A program made the translations under genes and the position numbers. DNA of 64,000 nt from Mantis religiosa (Eukaryota > Arthropoda > Insecta > Mantodea > Mantidae): assembly GCA_030765055.1 (NCBI GenBank), contig JAUKNK010000147.1, positions 2,820,001 to 2,884,000 of the forward strand, read 5' to 3'. Of this stretch, positions 1 to 11,197 are shown in pieces. The notes below the pieces were generated by a model. That model was not told the origin of the DNA, made no database searches, and saw nothing but the letters and a program-made list of their open reading frames with translations. How positions within the stretch are numbered: the stretch's first letter is position 1; every line of letters starts with the position of its first letter.

Positions 1-2035
1 CCGGCCTTAACAAATAAGATAATATTTATACACATCTGTATTGATAAAAATGAAGTAGATAGAACAAGCGTTAAGGTAGCTACAAAATAGAAATGAACAT
101 AAGGCGGGGCTAGGCGTGTATGTTCTATTGCTACTAGCCAATGCGGTGCCTACAACGTTGTACAGTTAAGGAAACTTACTGGCTCGCCTTGCCGAAGCAT
201 GCGGCTTATTTCTTTGTGCGCTCTAAGTATGCTAATCACAGAATTATTTTGTTTACCCCATGTTACGGAGCTATTTTTTCTGAGCATTACTGTCCAAACC
301 CCATGTTTGTAGCACATCCGGTTTCGCAGATATGGAAAGATAAGGGGCCTCATTAGAAAGAAAAGAATTAACTGTCAGTGAAGAAAAGCACACACGTGCT
401 ATGCTGCAGTTGCTTTTTGTACCATGCATTCAGTAATGTGGTGATCTTTGAAGAGTGCACATATGCTTTTCTAAATTAGTGAATTAGCAAGCCTAGTGCT
501 GGTTCGCCTAGTAGTAAATATGAAACAACTCATAAGATTATACATAAGCAGGCTAGAGATATTCTTGTTAATGTGTATTCCTTTATCAAACAGATGTCAG
601 TTAAAGACATTTTCGAACGTACAAATTTCGCTCAGAGTCGAGAATTAATGTCACAAGCTTGTCACGTGAGTACTCACTGAAGCGGTACTTGCCCGTTAAG
701 TACCTCGTTGAGCCTTCCCGGCACTCAACACCTCATATGATAGGATATGTGACGGGTGAGAGCTACGGACGTGAAGTTTATAACAGGTTGGGGTTTTTCT
801 CTGGGTATATCTGCATGGATTCTCTCTTTTGGGTTTTAGGGAGTGGGTGCGTCCTGACAGTGTATGGGTATTATCACATAGAAGACACCACGACCGTTGA
901 ATGTCAAGTATATTTGCACAGGTCACCGTCTCCACTCGTCACTGTTATGTTGGTGTAACTCGCATATTACCCGCGATATTTAGGATTTGCCCGTAGCTGT
1001 GCGCGCGACATGACGGCTAGTTTGAATCACAGTCGCGAGTGGACTTGTAAATTTCTAGGACGCGCCGAGTGGTATATGTAGCTGTGTAAGCGTTGTCGTT
1101 CCTGGACGTCGAGAGCATTACTTCGCACAATAGAGTATTTCCGGAGGATTATTCAACAACAGAGTATGGTAAAAACTTAATGATGTTGTAATGTGTGCAG
1201 TTTCTCTCACTCGCTAACGCAGAGTGTTCGATATCCACCTAACGTGTGCTGCTCCGTCCATTTGCGCACACGGACTTTCAACTTTCCCTACTTGTTGCTC
1301 CCTTCACTGGCCACTACAGAGTGTTTTTCCTAGCAAACATCAAACGTCGCCATTGCACAAATTTCCCCTTCCTTTGACCGAATTTTGGACACTTTAGAGG
1401 TCATGTGACCTGTTACTCGTTCCTTATAGGTTGTGTTTCATCCCTACTCTTAAATTTCATCACAATTTCTAGTTTCTGAGGCGTGTATTCCACGCAACTT
1501 TCACTTCCCCACGGTCTAGGTCATTATTTGCAGAAGCATGTTTGAAAATGTGTATCTTAAATCCCCGGTGTCTATTCTCTCAACACGTATCATGTGCAGA
1601 CCAATGCATGGGCAGGCGACTGGCTGCCGCTTGGGTCTACCCCTCTGGCGATTCTCGAACAATGCCATCTTGCTCGGCCCAACACAAAGAAAATTCCTGT
1701 AAATGTTTATTTTCCCGGCTCTCTTTACACGTTGGGTTCGCGTGCTTGCAATAAAATGTATGTACTGCGGTTGCATGTTTAGTTTCTGCATCTGTATATT
1801 TAATTTTATCCTCTATATTTCTTATAATTTAGCTTAATTCATACTGTGGTATCTGTCCGCCCTTAATAATGCATTTAATATGAATTTCACCGTTATTATG
1901 CCAATGTTATGCCTAACAGGGACGGTATCATCATACTGTGACGAACATGTAAAGAAGGCAAGCAGTTTACCAAATTAGGAGAGTTTCCATATTCAGAACT
2001 CCAGGGAAACATCGAACAGCTAAAAACGTGCTACC
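1..2035. other. No recognisable gene or repeat
   Basis: I see no convincing coding region here. The open frames of 60-99 codons overlap one another on both strands and show no known motif. No tRNA-like boxes, terminal repeats or microsatellites were noticed. Base composition is less AT-rich between about 650 and 1,750 than in the flanking DNA. Confidence 0.5.
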
Positions 2036-2287
2036 AACTTAGACGATTTTCAAAAGCGTGTTTTACATAGAACAATTTATGATTTATATTACAAGGATGA
2101 ATATCCAACTGCCAAATGCTGGCCAATTTAATGCGGGAAAAATAGAATTTATACAGATTCTGTATCTTCTATACATAATATTATGAAATCGCTTGGGTTC
2201 AAATATAGGAGAACAAATGATGGTCGCAAACTTCTTCTTGAAGAAAACGATATTGTTGCTGCAAGATTAAAATTTCTGCGCACATAA
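2036..2287 (+). pseudogene. IS630/Tc1-like transposase N-terminal fragment
   Basis: A short relic of the DNA-binding part of an insect IS630-like DDE transposase. The frame that ends at the TAA at 2,285-2,287 reads YTDSVSSIHNIMKSLGFKYR and then a GRKLLLEENDIVAARLKFLR block. This matches the pattern 'sl..ilk.lGFkyrk...GRK.LlER.DIvaaR..FLR' that I associate with the helix-turn-helix region of such transposases. Just upstream, in another frame, is HRTIYDLYYKDEYPTAK, so at least one frameshift lies near 2,130. No catalytic core follows: the sequence stops directly after FLRT. The element at 30,002-30,607 carries a C-terminal catalytic half of the same broad superfamily, but I cannot show they are one family. 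Confidence 0.55.
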
Positions 2288-3223
2288 TCATTAAATATGT
2301 TCTAACATACAAGTTGAAATATTGAGCGAACTTTTCTGCCAGCATTGTATCACACTACATCTCAGCATCTGTATGATAATTGCTAGACTGAAACAAAGAC
2401 AGATATATCTTCCATCTCTGTCGCCCGCTAGCCGTGGAACTGGCAATGCCAAGACAACACGATAACCATATTGCCTCAACCCATGCTCATTCTTATTTTG
2501 TAGTTACTCTAGTAAGAACAGCTTGTACAAGAATGAACACAGAACGTTATGTGACTACAACACATCATATTTCTTTGTTTTGTTTTATCGAACATTGTTT
2601 TTCATGTGCCCTGTATATAAAGTCAATACGTAACTGATGCACATACCGTTTCATAAAAACATGATAGCTTTAATCAGATACGTATTTAGTTTATATTTTT
2701 ACGAACAAACTGCACCAGTGAACTTGATGTGTAAAAGAAATTAGTCCATTATTTGTTAAAGACAAAGACAAACAAAACGTGGGATTACAAAACAAACTGG
2801 TACCGTGGATAATAATAAAAAGCTGGCGGTATTCTTTAACATTTTCCTAATTCAAATTATATAGCAACAAATAAACACGACTGCTCTATTGGCAACTTCG
2901 TAGCATTGTTAAGGATCTCATGTCTTACCTTCATATTACATTCTGTATTCAATCTTGTCGAAACTGCTGTTACAAATGTTTATTCCCCTACCTAGTTCAT
3001 AATAATAGAGGTACACATTTGCAGAAATTACATTTTGACATATGTATCTTCTAAGGGGAATATGGGAATGCAGTCTGTTGTAGGTGACAAATTTTAAGGT
3101 AATAAGGTACTTCACTTGGAGTTAAAATTCACATTTTTATTTTAACATATTATTATAATTTCATCCCACTAGATTACAAATATATAGAAATTAATTGTTG
3201 TTTCACAATGGCCGTGTGTAAGC
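2288..3223. other. AT-rich stretch without recognisable features
   Basis: No coding motif, tRNA-like box or terminal repeat was found. The short open frames on both strands overlap and look like chance. Confidence 0.5.
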
Positions 3224-3227
3224 TTAA

Positions 3228-3947
3228 GGCAAGGCTACACTGAAAATTCCAAATTTTATATCTAATAATAAACCTATCATTATGAAAATTTAGACACATC
3301 ATAAGAGTATCATTTTAAACTGGCATGCAAATTTTTATGTTGCTACACCAAACAGTTCATTAACTATTACTTATTTTTTGTGAAAATATTGTAAAAACTA
3401 AAAATGTTCTACGCGTCAAAAAATTTGAGATTTTAAGTTTAATTTTTGTTCTTTGCTAGTACAGAGCAATTTTAAAGGATCCACATCCTTATTTTTGGAA
3501 TACCCTTGTAGAATTTGTTGTAAAATATTTTCCACGTGTTAGCGCTCAAAAGTTTGAAAATATTAACTTATTTTATTACTTAACACCATATAATATTCAA
3601 AACATGAGCATCAACGAAAAAAGGGGATTGTGAAGTTTCTTATTTACAAATTATGAACTAATCCTGGAAGTTTCACCAAGTTTAATGGAAAACTTTTACG
3701 CGTGGGTTATGTTGTATATTGAAAAGTGTTAGAAAAAAGTTTCACAGAAAATCAATTTTAAAGTAGTGATTGTTTGTTTTAAAGATTGTTAAAGGTCCCT
3801 TTAAATTGTTACGTGATGGCTTAAAGTGGTGCAAATGTTAAAAATAGCATTTCATTTATTACTACAAACCCTAAGCTACCAAAATTGCCAAAAAATAAAA
3901 TGCCATGGTTTTCAACATTTTCGGCGAATTTTCAGTGCAGTCTTGCC
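3228..3947. mobile_element. TTAA-flanked MITE-like element
   Basis: A 720-bp AT-rich non-coding stretch bounded by inverted copies of a terminus starting GGCAAG and reading on to CACTGAAAATTC, about 25 bp with two mismatches. Both ends are directly flanked by TTAA (3,224-3,227 and 3,948-3,951). TTAA target duplication is typical of the piggyBac and Kolobok superfamilies, and of some Sola elements. There is no transposase, so this would be a non-autonomous member. The interior is A/T-rich and not internally repetitive. It abuts a SINE-A copy on the right. Confidence 0.6.
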
Positions 3948-3964
3948 TTAAGTATAGAGAGGTA

Positions 3965-4137
3965 GTCAGACTGAAAAATTCAATGCCATGGCCGGGATTT
4001 GAATCACGGATCTTCTGGTTGCCGCCCAACCGCTCTAACCCTTGAGCTACTATGGCCAACGTGCCGACAGTTTTCAGTCTGACTCTATCTTTCCACACTT
4101 TAGCCTACACACGGCCAGTGTGAAAGAACAATTAATT
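3965..4137 (-). repeat. tRNA-derived SINE, family A
   Basis: On the minus strand a tRNA-like core at about 3,979-4,057 shows an A-box-like TAGCTCAAGGGTTAGAGC and a B-box-like GATTCAAATCCC, then GCATTGAATTTTTCAG. The same cassette recurs at 4.1-4.4, 28.0-28.2 and 33.3-34.06 kb. Internal pol III promoter boxes plus dispersal make a SINE the best explanation; it is not an intact tRNA gene because the stems do not pair throughout. Confidence 0.75.
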
Positions 4138-4390
4138 TCCATTAATTGACCTAATAGTGGTAAACTATAAACCTCGGGCCTTAAAGTACTTACATGTAGA
4201 AAGTCGCCATTAAGGTAACTTGTCTCATGTGTTTATTTGAACTCCTAAATGGTTTACCGGAAAAAACACGAGTCAATTGGAGAATTTAATGTCATGTCGG
4301 CACGTTAGCCATAGTAGCTCAATGGTTAGAGCGGCTGGACGGCAACGAGGAAGATCCGTGTCTGACTCTCTCTTTCCATACAAATACATA
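4138..4390 (+). repeat. tRNA-derived SINE, family A (inverted partner)
   Basis: A second SINE-A copy lies immediately next to the previous one in opposite orientation. It includes the 5' part seen in the 33.6-34.0 kb copies (a segment reading TTTACCGG, then AATTGGAGAATTTAATGTCA) followed by the tRNA-like core from about 4,304. The B-box region is degenerate ('CCGTGTCTGACTC'). Confidence 0.65.
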
Positions 4391-5315
4391 GTTAAAAAGT
4401 TCATCGGAGTAATAATTTATACCTAATTTGCTAATTACATTAGTGAGTGTTAAGGTTTTGCCACGCCCCTTTTTGTAAACATTCAGGAAATCCATCATAT
4501 CTTCTGTAATACTGAGCAGATATTTCTGAACTAAGCCTTGTTTTGTAGGAGATCTTTCAAGCTTTATGCTGGAAAAAATGGAATTACAGCTATGTTAGCT
4601 TTTCTTTGTCTTTGGATGTATATGTGAACAGTTATGTGTTCTGAATAATATTTTGTACTAGCTATTGGTGAGTATATGAAATGGGTAGGCCAAATATATT
4701 TGGAAATGAAAGTTTACAGTCAATGGTTTTAGTAAAAGCAGAACAGTAAATGTGGAAAATGTAAATGCAATATACGATGAAACCACATGTAATATTGAGG
4801 TTAGTAGGCCCAGTTAAGCAATACATGTGCTAGTCATGATAGTAGATATATACAGAAATTGATGAGCTGCGGGTCCTGAAAGCAGATGAAATGATTGAAG
4901 AACTGGCCAAGAAGGCAAGAAAAATGAAGAGGAACTTGAAAAGAACAACTGAGGATACAGAGAGTCAAAACTATGCAGCAGGAATGTCCTGACTCATGTG
5001 AGAAGTCAGTAATAAAAATAAACTTTAAAGCTGTTTTTCTCAGTTTCACATATTTTCAGGTTCCGGTACACCTTAAAAAAAACGATTCAACAAAAATATA
5101 TTAATTTTTCTGTGTGTATGAAACAGTCTTATAAGAATAATAATAAGAAGGAATTTTTCTCTAAAATTCATAATACTTGTTTAAAAAATTATATTATCTG
5201 AAATTTCCGTGCTTTTAAAAAAATTATAACAAATTATCAGTATAAAATTTTCAAATAATAATATTATGCCGTTACACCACTGCAGAAATTTAGAACTTGG
5301 GATGGCAAGTCTTAC
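4391..5315. other. No recognisable gene or repeat
   Basis: AT-rich DNA with no motif or repeat that I can support. Minus-strand open frames at 4,834-5,049 and 5,181-5,372 have no recognisable features. Confidence 0.5.
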
Positions 5316-5649
5316 CTCACCCCCCATACAGTCCTGACCTGGCACCATCAGACTTCCATCTGTCCAGGCCACTAAAGTACGCTCATCGTGGGTTAATTTT
5401 GAAGATGAGGAGGCTGTGAAAACGTCCGTGCGTCAATGGCTTAGGAAGCAAGGCCGTGTGTTTTACCACACAGGAATACATGTCCTAGTTAAAACGTGGA
5501 CCAAAACTGTGTAAAAAGACGGAGATTATATTGAATAGTGACAAATTAATCGTCAATGTTGTAGCTTTCAAGCTATGCAAATTGGGTTCAATTTTCTTGG
5601 CAATTAAAAGAGAAAAAAATAGGAGGCTTTACTTTTGAACCCACCCTCG
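5316..5649 (+). pseudogene. Mariner transposase C-terminal relic with 3' terminus
   Basis: The frame starting near 5,319 reads HPPYSPDLAPSDFHL, the block around the third catalytic Asp of mariner transposases (the D in PSD). It continues into a degenerate C-terminal tail (EEAVKTSVRQWLRKQGRVFY). After the stop the sequence ends at CCACCCTCG followed by TA (5,650-5,651), as expected of a mariner terminal repeat with TA target. Everything upstream of the YSPDL motif is missing, so this is a 5'-truncated, inactive copy. Confidence 0.7.
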
Positions 5650-5651
5650 TA

Positions 5652-6526
5652 AATATATAAGGTTTTTTATTGTTCTCCTTACTTACTTTACTTTTTGGTT
5701 GTGTAAATTGTTATAAACCGTTTCATTTAAAGTTCTGGTAGATATCCGGGACGAGCTAATAGGTCCCGAGTAATTCAGTTATATTCTTCTTTTACTAATG
5801 AAGCAGGGGCTGTGACATGCACTGAAATGATCATAGACAAGTTGAAGATTTTTATAAGAAGTGTCTCAATTTTGTATCCAAGAAGACAATTTGGAAATGT
5901 GTAGACATCCTGACTTTCTGTATGTAAACGTAACGGAAATTTATAATATTAATTGAGAGGTAAGTACGTAATAAATAAAATAAATATCAAAAGGGATGTC
6001 ATGGTCGCTACATGGGTTGCTGCCACGTACTACACTGTGGCCAAGTGGACAGTAAACTTCCGTGTTAAAGATGTCTACGATTCTAGCTAGTGGTTGTATG
6101 TAAGTGACCCTGTAGCTTCGGACCTCCCCGCTACATGTACCGCGCGACCGTTCTTATATAGTACATGACATGCCAGAATTGTGTCCGGGAGAGTTTCTAC
6201 GTTATTTGTACAGTTCTAGCAAATTAACTTACATATCTTCGTAAAGCGGTTTTCCATTTTCCAGAAGTACTGATAGTATTAAACCTTTTGATAATAATTT
6301 AATATACTAGCCTTATTTACATAAGTATAAATCCAATTATTATATCTAAGTATTTTAGTGTTGTCATTAAGCTTGACACGCGTCTGCTGTAGATTTGAAC
6401 ATCGCAATCATATTAATGGGAGCGTCAAGCCATGTGCTACCGTACAACATACATTTTATTTATAAACTTCTCAAATTTGAGGTACACTTTATTCACAAAT
6501 AACAATCTAACACAAAACAAATTTAG
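5652..6526. other. No recognisable gene or repeat
   Basis: No coding motif is visible. The segment 6,000-6,230 is less AT-rich and could be an unrecognised LTR or repeat, but I found no second copy in the window. Confidence 0.4.
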
Positions 6527-6600
6527 AGTTTGCTAGGGGTACCGGGTTCGATTTCCGGCGGTAAGACTGAAGATCCTTCTCCGACTAACTGATAACGTGT
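6527..6600 (+). repeat. SINE family C fragment
   Basis: A short tRNA-like scrap, TGCTAGGGGTACCGGGTTCGA followed by TTTCCGGCGGT and CTCCGACTAA, resembles the anticodon-to-B-box part of the SINE-C copies at 55.8 and 63.2 kb. The A-box half is missing. Confidence 0.4.
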
Positions 6601-6782
6601 AATAATTTGCAAGCGAATTCTTTTGTTTATTTAGGTGTGCAGAAGGCACGAGAGACTATATTGGTGTGTGTTACGTCATTCTGCTGAGATCATAATTGTC
6701 TGCAAGAGCCTTTCTACGGAAATAAGGAACATTTTGAATTTCTGCAAACTGGAATTTTAGTTTACGAACCCACAAAGTAACA
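6600..6782 (-). repeat. Partial LTR (TGTGAC family)
   Basis: Reads into the same terminal sequence as the solo LTRs at 7.8, 26.8 and 58.6 kb: on the minus strand it begins TGTTACTTTGTGGGTTCGTA and contains the GAATTTCTGCAAACT-like and TTTCTACGGAAATAAGG blocks. The internal boundary is unclear, so I treat it as a partial copy. Confidence 0.5.
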
Positions 6783-7007
6783 GGATTATTTCTACTTACT
6801 TCGTTACTTTCATGAAGTACCTCAGCAACAGTGACATCATTTATCGCTTTGGCTTTCCATATTCCTTCTTATGAGCAACTGAACCAGCTTCCTTGAACTT
6901 CCTAATTCACATAAATATGAATAAAATATGAGGCTGATCTTAAACTGTTAAGAGTTCCAAATAGCCGCAAAGAAGGAGTTCAGATAGCTTAGATTAGATG
7001 AATTATG

Positions 7008-7190
7008 CCCGCTTCGGTAGCGTGGTGGTCGATTCTCGGTCATGGTGAGTAACCTGGATAAGATATTTTCCGGGGTTCTCCCTTATCCAGAAGAACGACT
7101 GTCGGGTAACTCTAAGCTCTATGGACCCTGGGCTCACTTGGGCATATCCCATTCATCGTCCCATATGACTTAACGTTGGAGGAGGTAAAA
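7008..7190 (+). repeat. tRNA-derived SINE, family B (internally deleted)
   Basis: Begins GCTTCGGTAGCGTGGTGGTC and ends CTTAACGTTGGAGGAGGTAA, as in the other SINE-B copies. The segment between the A-like and B-like boxes is shortened. The 3' body with CGGGTAACTCTAAGCTCTAT is well kept. A short A/T-rich tail (AATAAATAGATAAATG) follows. Confidence 0.75.
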
Positions 7191-7781
7191 TTACAATTCA
7201 TAAATAAATAGATAAATGAATTATGATAGTAAAATACGAGAGGAGGCTCTAACTTTTGTGTTGGGATTGGTATTTAATTACGGAGGGGGATTTGGTACGT
7301 AGGCCACCATGCTGGGCCCATTGTTCCTATGCCCCCAGTGGGGTCACTCCTGGGAGGAAGGATGAGGTGAAGGAGACAGAGGGCGGCCGATCCAAGAAGC
7401 CACGACAGTACCGAGGGCACGGTCCCTACAGTTTACTTGACAACTGGTTCTAAGTAATACGTGTTGCCAAGACCTACTCTCCTTCAATGGCCAGCGTTGT
7501 GTACAATCCATTGTCAGAGCACCGATTTGTTTATATTTTATATGGAGTGATACATCTCTGGAACAGTTCTGGAACAAATTCCCCAATATTATAAGCACAG
7601 TTGCAAAAGAGTTTTGCAGCAATGCTGCCACTAGTGCCATTCCAATACTGGCACATAAAACAAAGAAGGCGCAAGGAATATACTGACTTTGGCTATTACA
7701 TGATGTGATTGTCGTTATTTCACCATAAATGAAGTATTTCATTCACACTTTTGTAGTTTATAGTTATCCAAATAATTATAA
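7191..7781. other. Unassigned sequence
   Basis: An open frame of 132 codons on the minus strand (7,344-7,742) has no motif I recognise. A GC-richer segment at 7,290-7,430 resembles no other part of the window. I do not call a gene. Confidence 0.35.
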
Positions 7782-7785
7782 GTAT

Positions 7786-8239
7786 TGTGACTGTGGGTTC
7801 CGGAAATTAAAATTCCAATTGCAGAAACTCAAAATGTTCTTTATTTCCACCGAATTACAATTGGAACACTTGCCGATTACACAGAATTACTTAGCGCACA
7901 CAATTAAAATTCACCAGTTCGTCTGTCACAGGTAAACTCTACATTCACAATTACGTACAACTCCTCTGATACACGTACACAGTCTGCCAGTCCGTTCACT
8001 ATCACGGCGCTCTCCGGCTGCTCGCCAAGAACTGAACTCACTCGCTAACTGCAGCCCCTTGTTATAGGAAGATCGCTGTTTCTGGAAGTCTCGCGGTTCA
8101 GTGAATCATCCCGAAGGTTGCAGACGTCAGGGAGCTGAAGGAGATGGCTAGTGATGTTTTTCCAACCATCCCCTCTTTAGCGCTGCAAGATAAATGGGTA
8201 GGCGTGATTCCTATCGGGAATTCCGATGTTCGGGTGACA
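7786..8239 (+). mobile_element. Solo LTR with GTAT target duplication
   Basis: The 454-bp sequence begins TGTGACTGTGGG and ends GGGTGACA, obeying the TG...CA rule. It is flanked by a perfect 4-bp direct repeat GTAT (7,782-7,785 and 8,240-8,243). The first 80 bp align with the starts of LTRs at 50.47 and 58.58 kb and, inverted, 26.85-27.37 kb. No internal retroelement genes adjoin it, so it is best read as a solo LTR formed by recombination. It is the most divergent of the set. Confidence 0.75.
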
Positions 8240-8243
8240 GTAT

Positions 8244-8922
8244 TGATTGTCCGTCGGCTCGTCAGTGCTGGCAGGCTTCAGTATGGTTTTGCTGCATGCC
8301 CACACTCAATAGTATTTTACCGCAGATATGACATTTTTAGGATGGGCTTTTGTAAGGTGACCGTCCTCCACGATGCTATTTTATACTAGCAGTCGTAACG
8401 CCCGTGTGCGCGACCGTAGCCTGTTGCGCTGCAGTCCCCTGAGGCATCCAACTGAATTAAGCTTATTGAATACGATGCTTTTCATTAGTCAAGTTTAATA
8501 TCAGTACCTTAATAATTATTTCCATCCTAGGTTTAAAAACATTGTAACTAGATAATAACTATTAATTTATTGACAGAAAGGATGGAACCCTACTACACCT
8601 ACTCTACTGCCATCTGACGGGCACATAGCTATACCAGAACCTGGAACTGATGCGGCCGTAGGAGGTGGACAATGCTTATAAGCTTACACAACCTGTCCTC
8701 AAACTACAATTTTAACGCAGTAAAATACAACTGTGGTATATCAAGCTGTTATTTAGTTATGCACACAAAACACTGTTTAACAGTGAAGTAAACATGTACT
8801 GCTTAATATTAAAAGATTAGCAATGTGCAGTTAGCTAAATAACCTTAAATGTTATTGCAGTTTACTATTTTAATTGATTCGCGTAAGATCATCTTTAAAC
8901 TATAGTTACACATTTAAATTTA

Positions 8923-8958
<36 letters not shown>

Positions 8959-9289
8959 GCAAGCTGGTATCGAGTTCACCTAAAACAAATCACTGTTTAC
9001 AATAGTTATAATATTTAGTACAACATTATATACCCATACCCATATCAATTAGTGGCTGACACACAAATGCTTCTATTTAGAGCAATTAGCTACTGCATTT
9101 AGAGGCTCTAGGGGGGAAATTTAGTTTTACGTTCACTGCAAACTTTTCGTTTCTCAGAAGTAATATCTTTCCAGGCACCTTATGAAACTTCTTCAGTGCT
9201 TCTTGCTGTGCAAGAAACAGCTGAAGAGAGAAAGAGTGTTTGAAAACTTACGAAGTATTCAATAATTCGAAACAATAATATTTCGGAAA
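8244..9289. other. Unassigned sequence
   Basis: No gene is recognised. It contains the homopolymer A tract listed separately and short open frames without motifs. Confidence 0.45.
8924..8956 (+). repeat. Poly(A) tract, 33 nt
   Basis: An uninterrupted run of A. It could be a retroposed poly(A) tail, but no SINE, LINE or processed gene body is recognisable directly upstream, and no direct repeat was evident around it. Confidence 0.9.
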
Positions 9290-9291
9290 TA

Positions 9292-10070
9292 TGAGGGCTG
9301 TTCAGTAAAGAATGATCACAATTCCTTTTTAGAGAACGCATGTTTACTCATGCTCATAATTTTGATGGTCCTTCTCGATGTAGTCTCCACTGAATGCGAT
9401 GCAATTGTCCCAGCGTTTCTGCCAGTCTTCAAAGGCATGCTGGAAACCATTTCTTTCAGAAATCCTTCAAACTCGCCTCCGCAGCCTTCACCACTGCTTC
9501 TGATGATGGATAATGCCTCCCACGAATGCGTTTCTTCAAGTTAGGAATGGAAAAATGTCACATGGGGCTAAATCCGGATTACAGGGGCATGCTTCAAATA
9601 TATTTTTGCAATATATTCAGCAACAGCATTGGCAATATGTGGCCGCATATTATCGTGGGGCAGCATCCAGCCTGCTTCAGGGAAATGTGGTTTTTGCGCC
9701 TGATATGGACTTGCAATGTTTTCAGGACATCCCTGTAGTATTGTCCAGTTACTGATGTGTGTGCAGGTACAAAATGCTGATAAAGCATTCGATGAATATC
9801 AAAGAATGAGATGACCATAACTTTCCCCAACAGAAGCAACCACTTTTGCTTTTTTGGGGGGTTGGTGATGAAGGAGATTTTCACACTGAGCTTTGATACT
9901 AAATGTCTGAACTTGTCTTATTCTCACAGGCGGGAATAAGGAGTACCAGCAATGAAACTACTACGGCGTGCTTGTTTCACATTAAGCTAACAGAGTATAA
10001 TAAGTCTGAATTTTAGTGAGCAAAATTAAGTCCGTAAAAATTATGATCATTCTTTATTGAACAGCCCTCG
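9292..10070 (-). mobile_element. Internally deleted mariner A
   Basis: A 779-bp element with imperfect 30-bp terminal inverted repeats (GAGGGCTGTTCA, A/G, TAAAGAATGATCA), flanked by TA on both sides (9,290-9,291 and 10,071-10,072). The minus-strand frame 9,594-9,884 encodes a mariner block, VISFFDIHRMLYQHFVPAHT, then TGQYYRDVLKTLQVHIRRK. The frame is then lost before the HDNA and PSD catalytic blocks. The N-terminal helix-turn-helix region is absent, so this is a non-autonomous, decayed copy. It inserted into unrecognised DNA. Confidence 0.85.
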
Positions 10071-10204
10071 TAGCTTATATCACCTTCTCCTCCTCCCCCT
10101 CCTCTTGGTATAGGACACTGTCCTGTTCATAAATGGTCCTCTACCCCTTACGTCATTTTAGACGTAAGATAAAGGAACCACAACTATAAATCAGAGAGAA
10201 ACCC

Positions 10205-10412
10205 AAGGATAGGTGAACAGCGCGGTCCACGGAATGAGAACGAGGAAAGCAGATAAATGGAATAAGGGCTAAGTGGATGAAAGGAAAGATGATATAATAG
10301 AGCAACTAGTGGTGTGTTGGTTGGATAAAACGGAGAGACCTGAGAAAATGCGCCCCAGTGCTATGTTGTCACGACAAATATCAAATGCAGTTGCCTGGGA
10401 TCGAAAAATTCT
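10205..10412 (-). repeat. Degenerate SINE family D copy
   Basis: The stretch CGCCCCAGTGCTATGTTGTC and GCAGTTGCCTGGGATCGAA align with the better copy at 23,345-23,579. The tRNA-like head is not recognisable. Boundaries are approximate. Confidence 0.4.
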
Positions 10413-11197
10413 TTTCAATAAATTGTGTCTTCTAAAGGGATGCATGATTTCGTTTATTGCTTAACGTTTACCGGTTCTGTGTAGAAGCGCACAAAACTGG
10501 CATTTTCATGAAATTATCTTATAAACTAAAAGTAGGTTAAATACCGAACTTGATACTGACGTTTAGAGCGTTCTAAGAGTGAGACATGGAGATTCCTTTT
10601 TAAAGAACAGCATATCTAAACTATGCTTTCCACGAAAACCTTTACCAAATTTTTTGAGATTATTATTACTTCACTGAAGTGCCACATGTTTTAGATATCT
10701 TGATAAGAAACGAAATGTCTGGCTTAAACGTTCCTAGCTTTAGAAAATGTGCTGTATAAAACGGCAGAGCTTCTCAAAGCACTCAATTTATACAAAATAC
10801 ATTTGCTTTATAAGTAAACCATTTCCTAGATATTTCTTTGTACTAGGTTCAAAGTTCAAATACTGATATTCTTCTCAAATGAGAAGTCGCTACTCGATTT
10901 TGTTTCCTCCCTACTGGTCATGTACATATAAAGGAGCTTCAAAGGGATTGCATACCTAGCAGCTCTTAAAAGATTTGACTATCCTTTTGGCCTACTCCAT
11001 TCTTCTAATCCTATTAGATATCGCTAAATCATTTCTAAAAGCTTTTTATCTCGGTTAACTTGAAGTGGATAGAAGAACTACAATTTCTAAGAATAGTTTG
11101 TACAAGAATGAGTAGAAGAAAGGCGTGAGTGGAACATATCACGTTTCTAATTATCTAATTGAGTGGAATACAATACTTCGTCTAGTTACTGTATGTG
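10413..11197. other. No recognisable gene or repeat
   Basis: AT-rich DNA with no motif or repeat I can support. Confidence 0.5.

Noticed and set aside
1..2035. Several overlapping 60-99 codon frames on both strands
   Set aside because: No motifs, no codon-usage contrast and mutual overlap; treated as chance.
3979..4057. Possible tRNA gene
   Set aside because: A and B boxes are present, but arms do not pair as a tRNA and the same cassette is dispersed with flanking repeat sequence; SINE is the better call.
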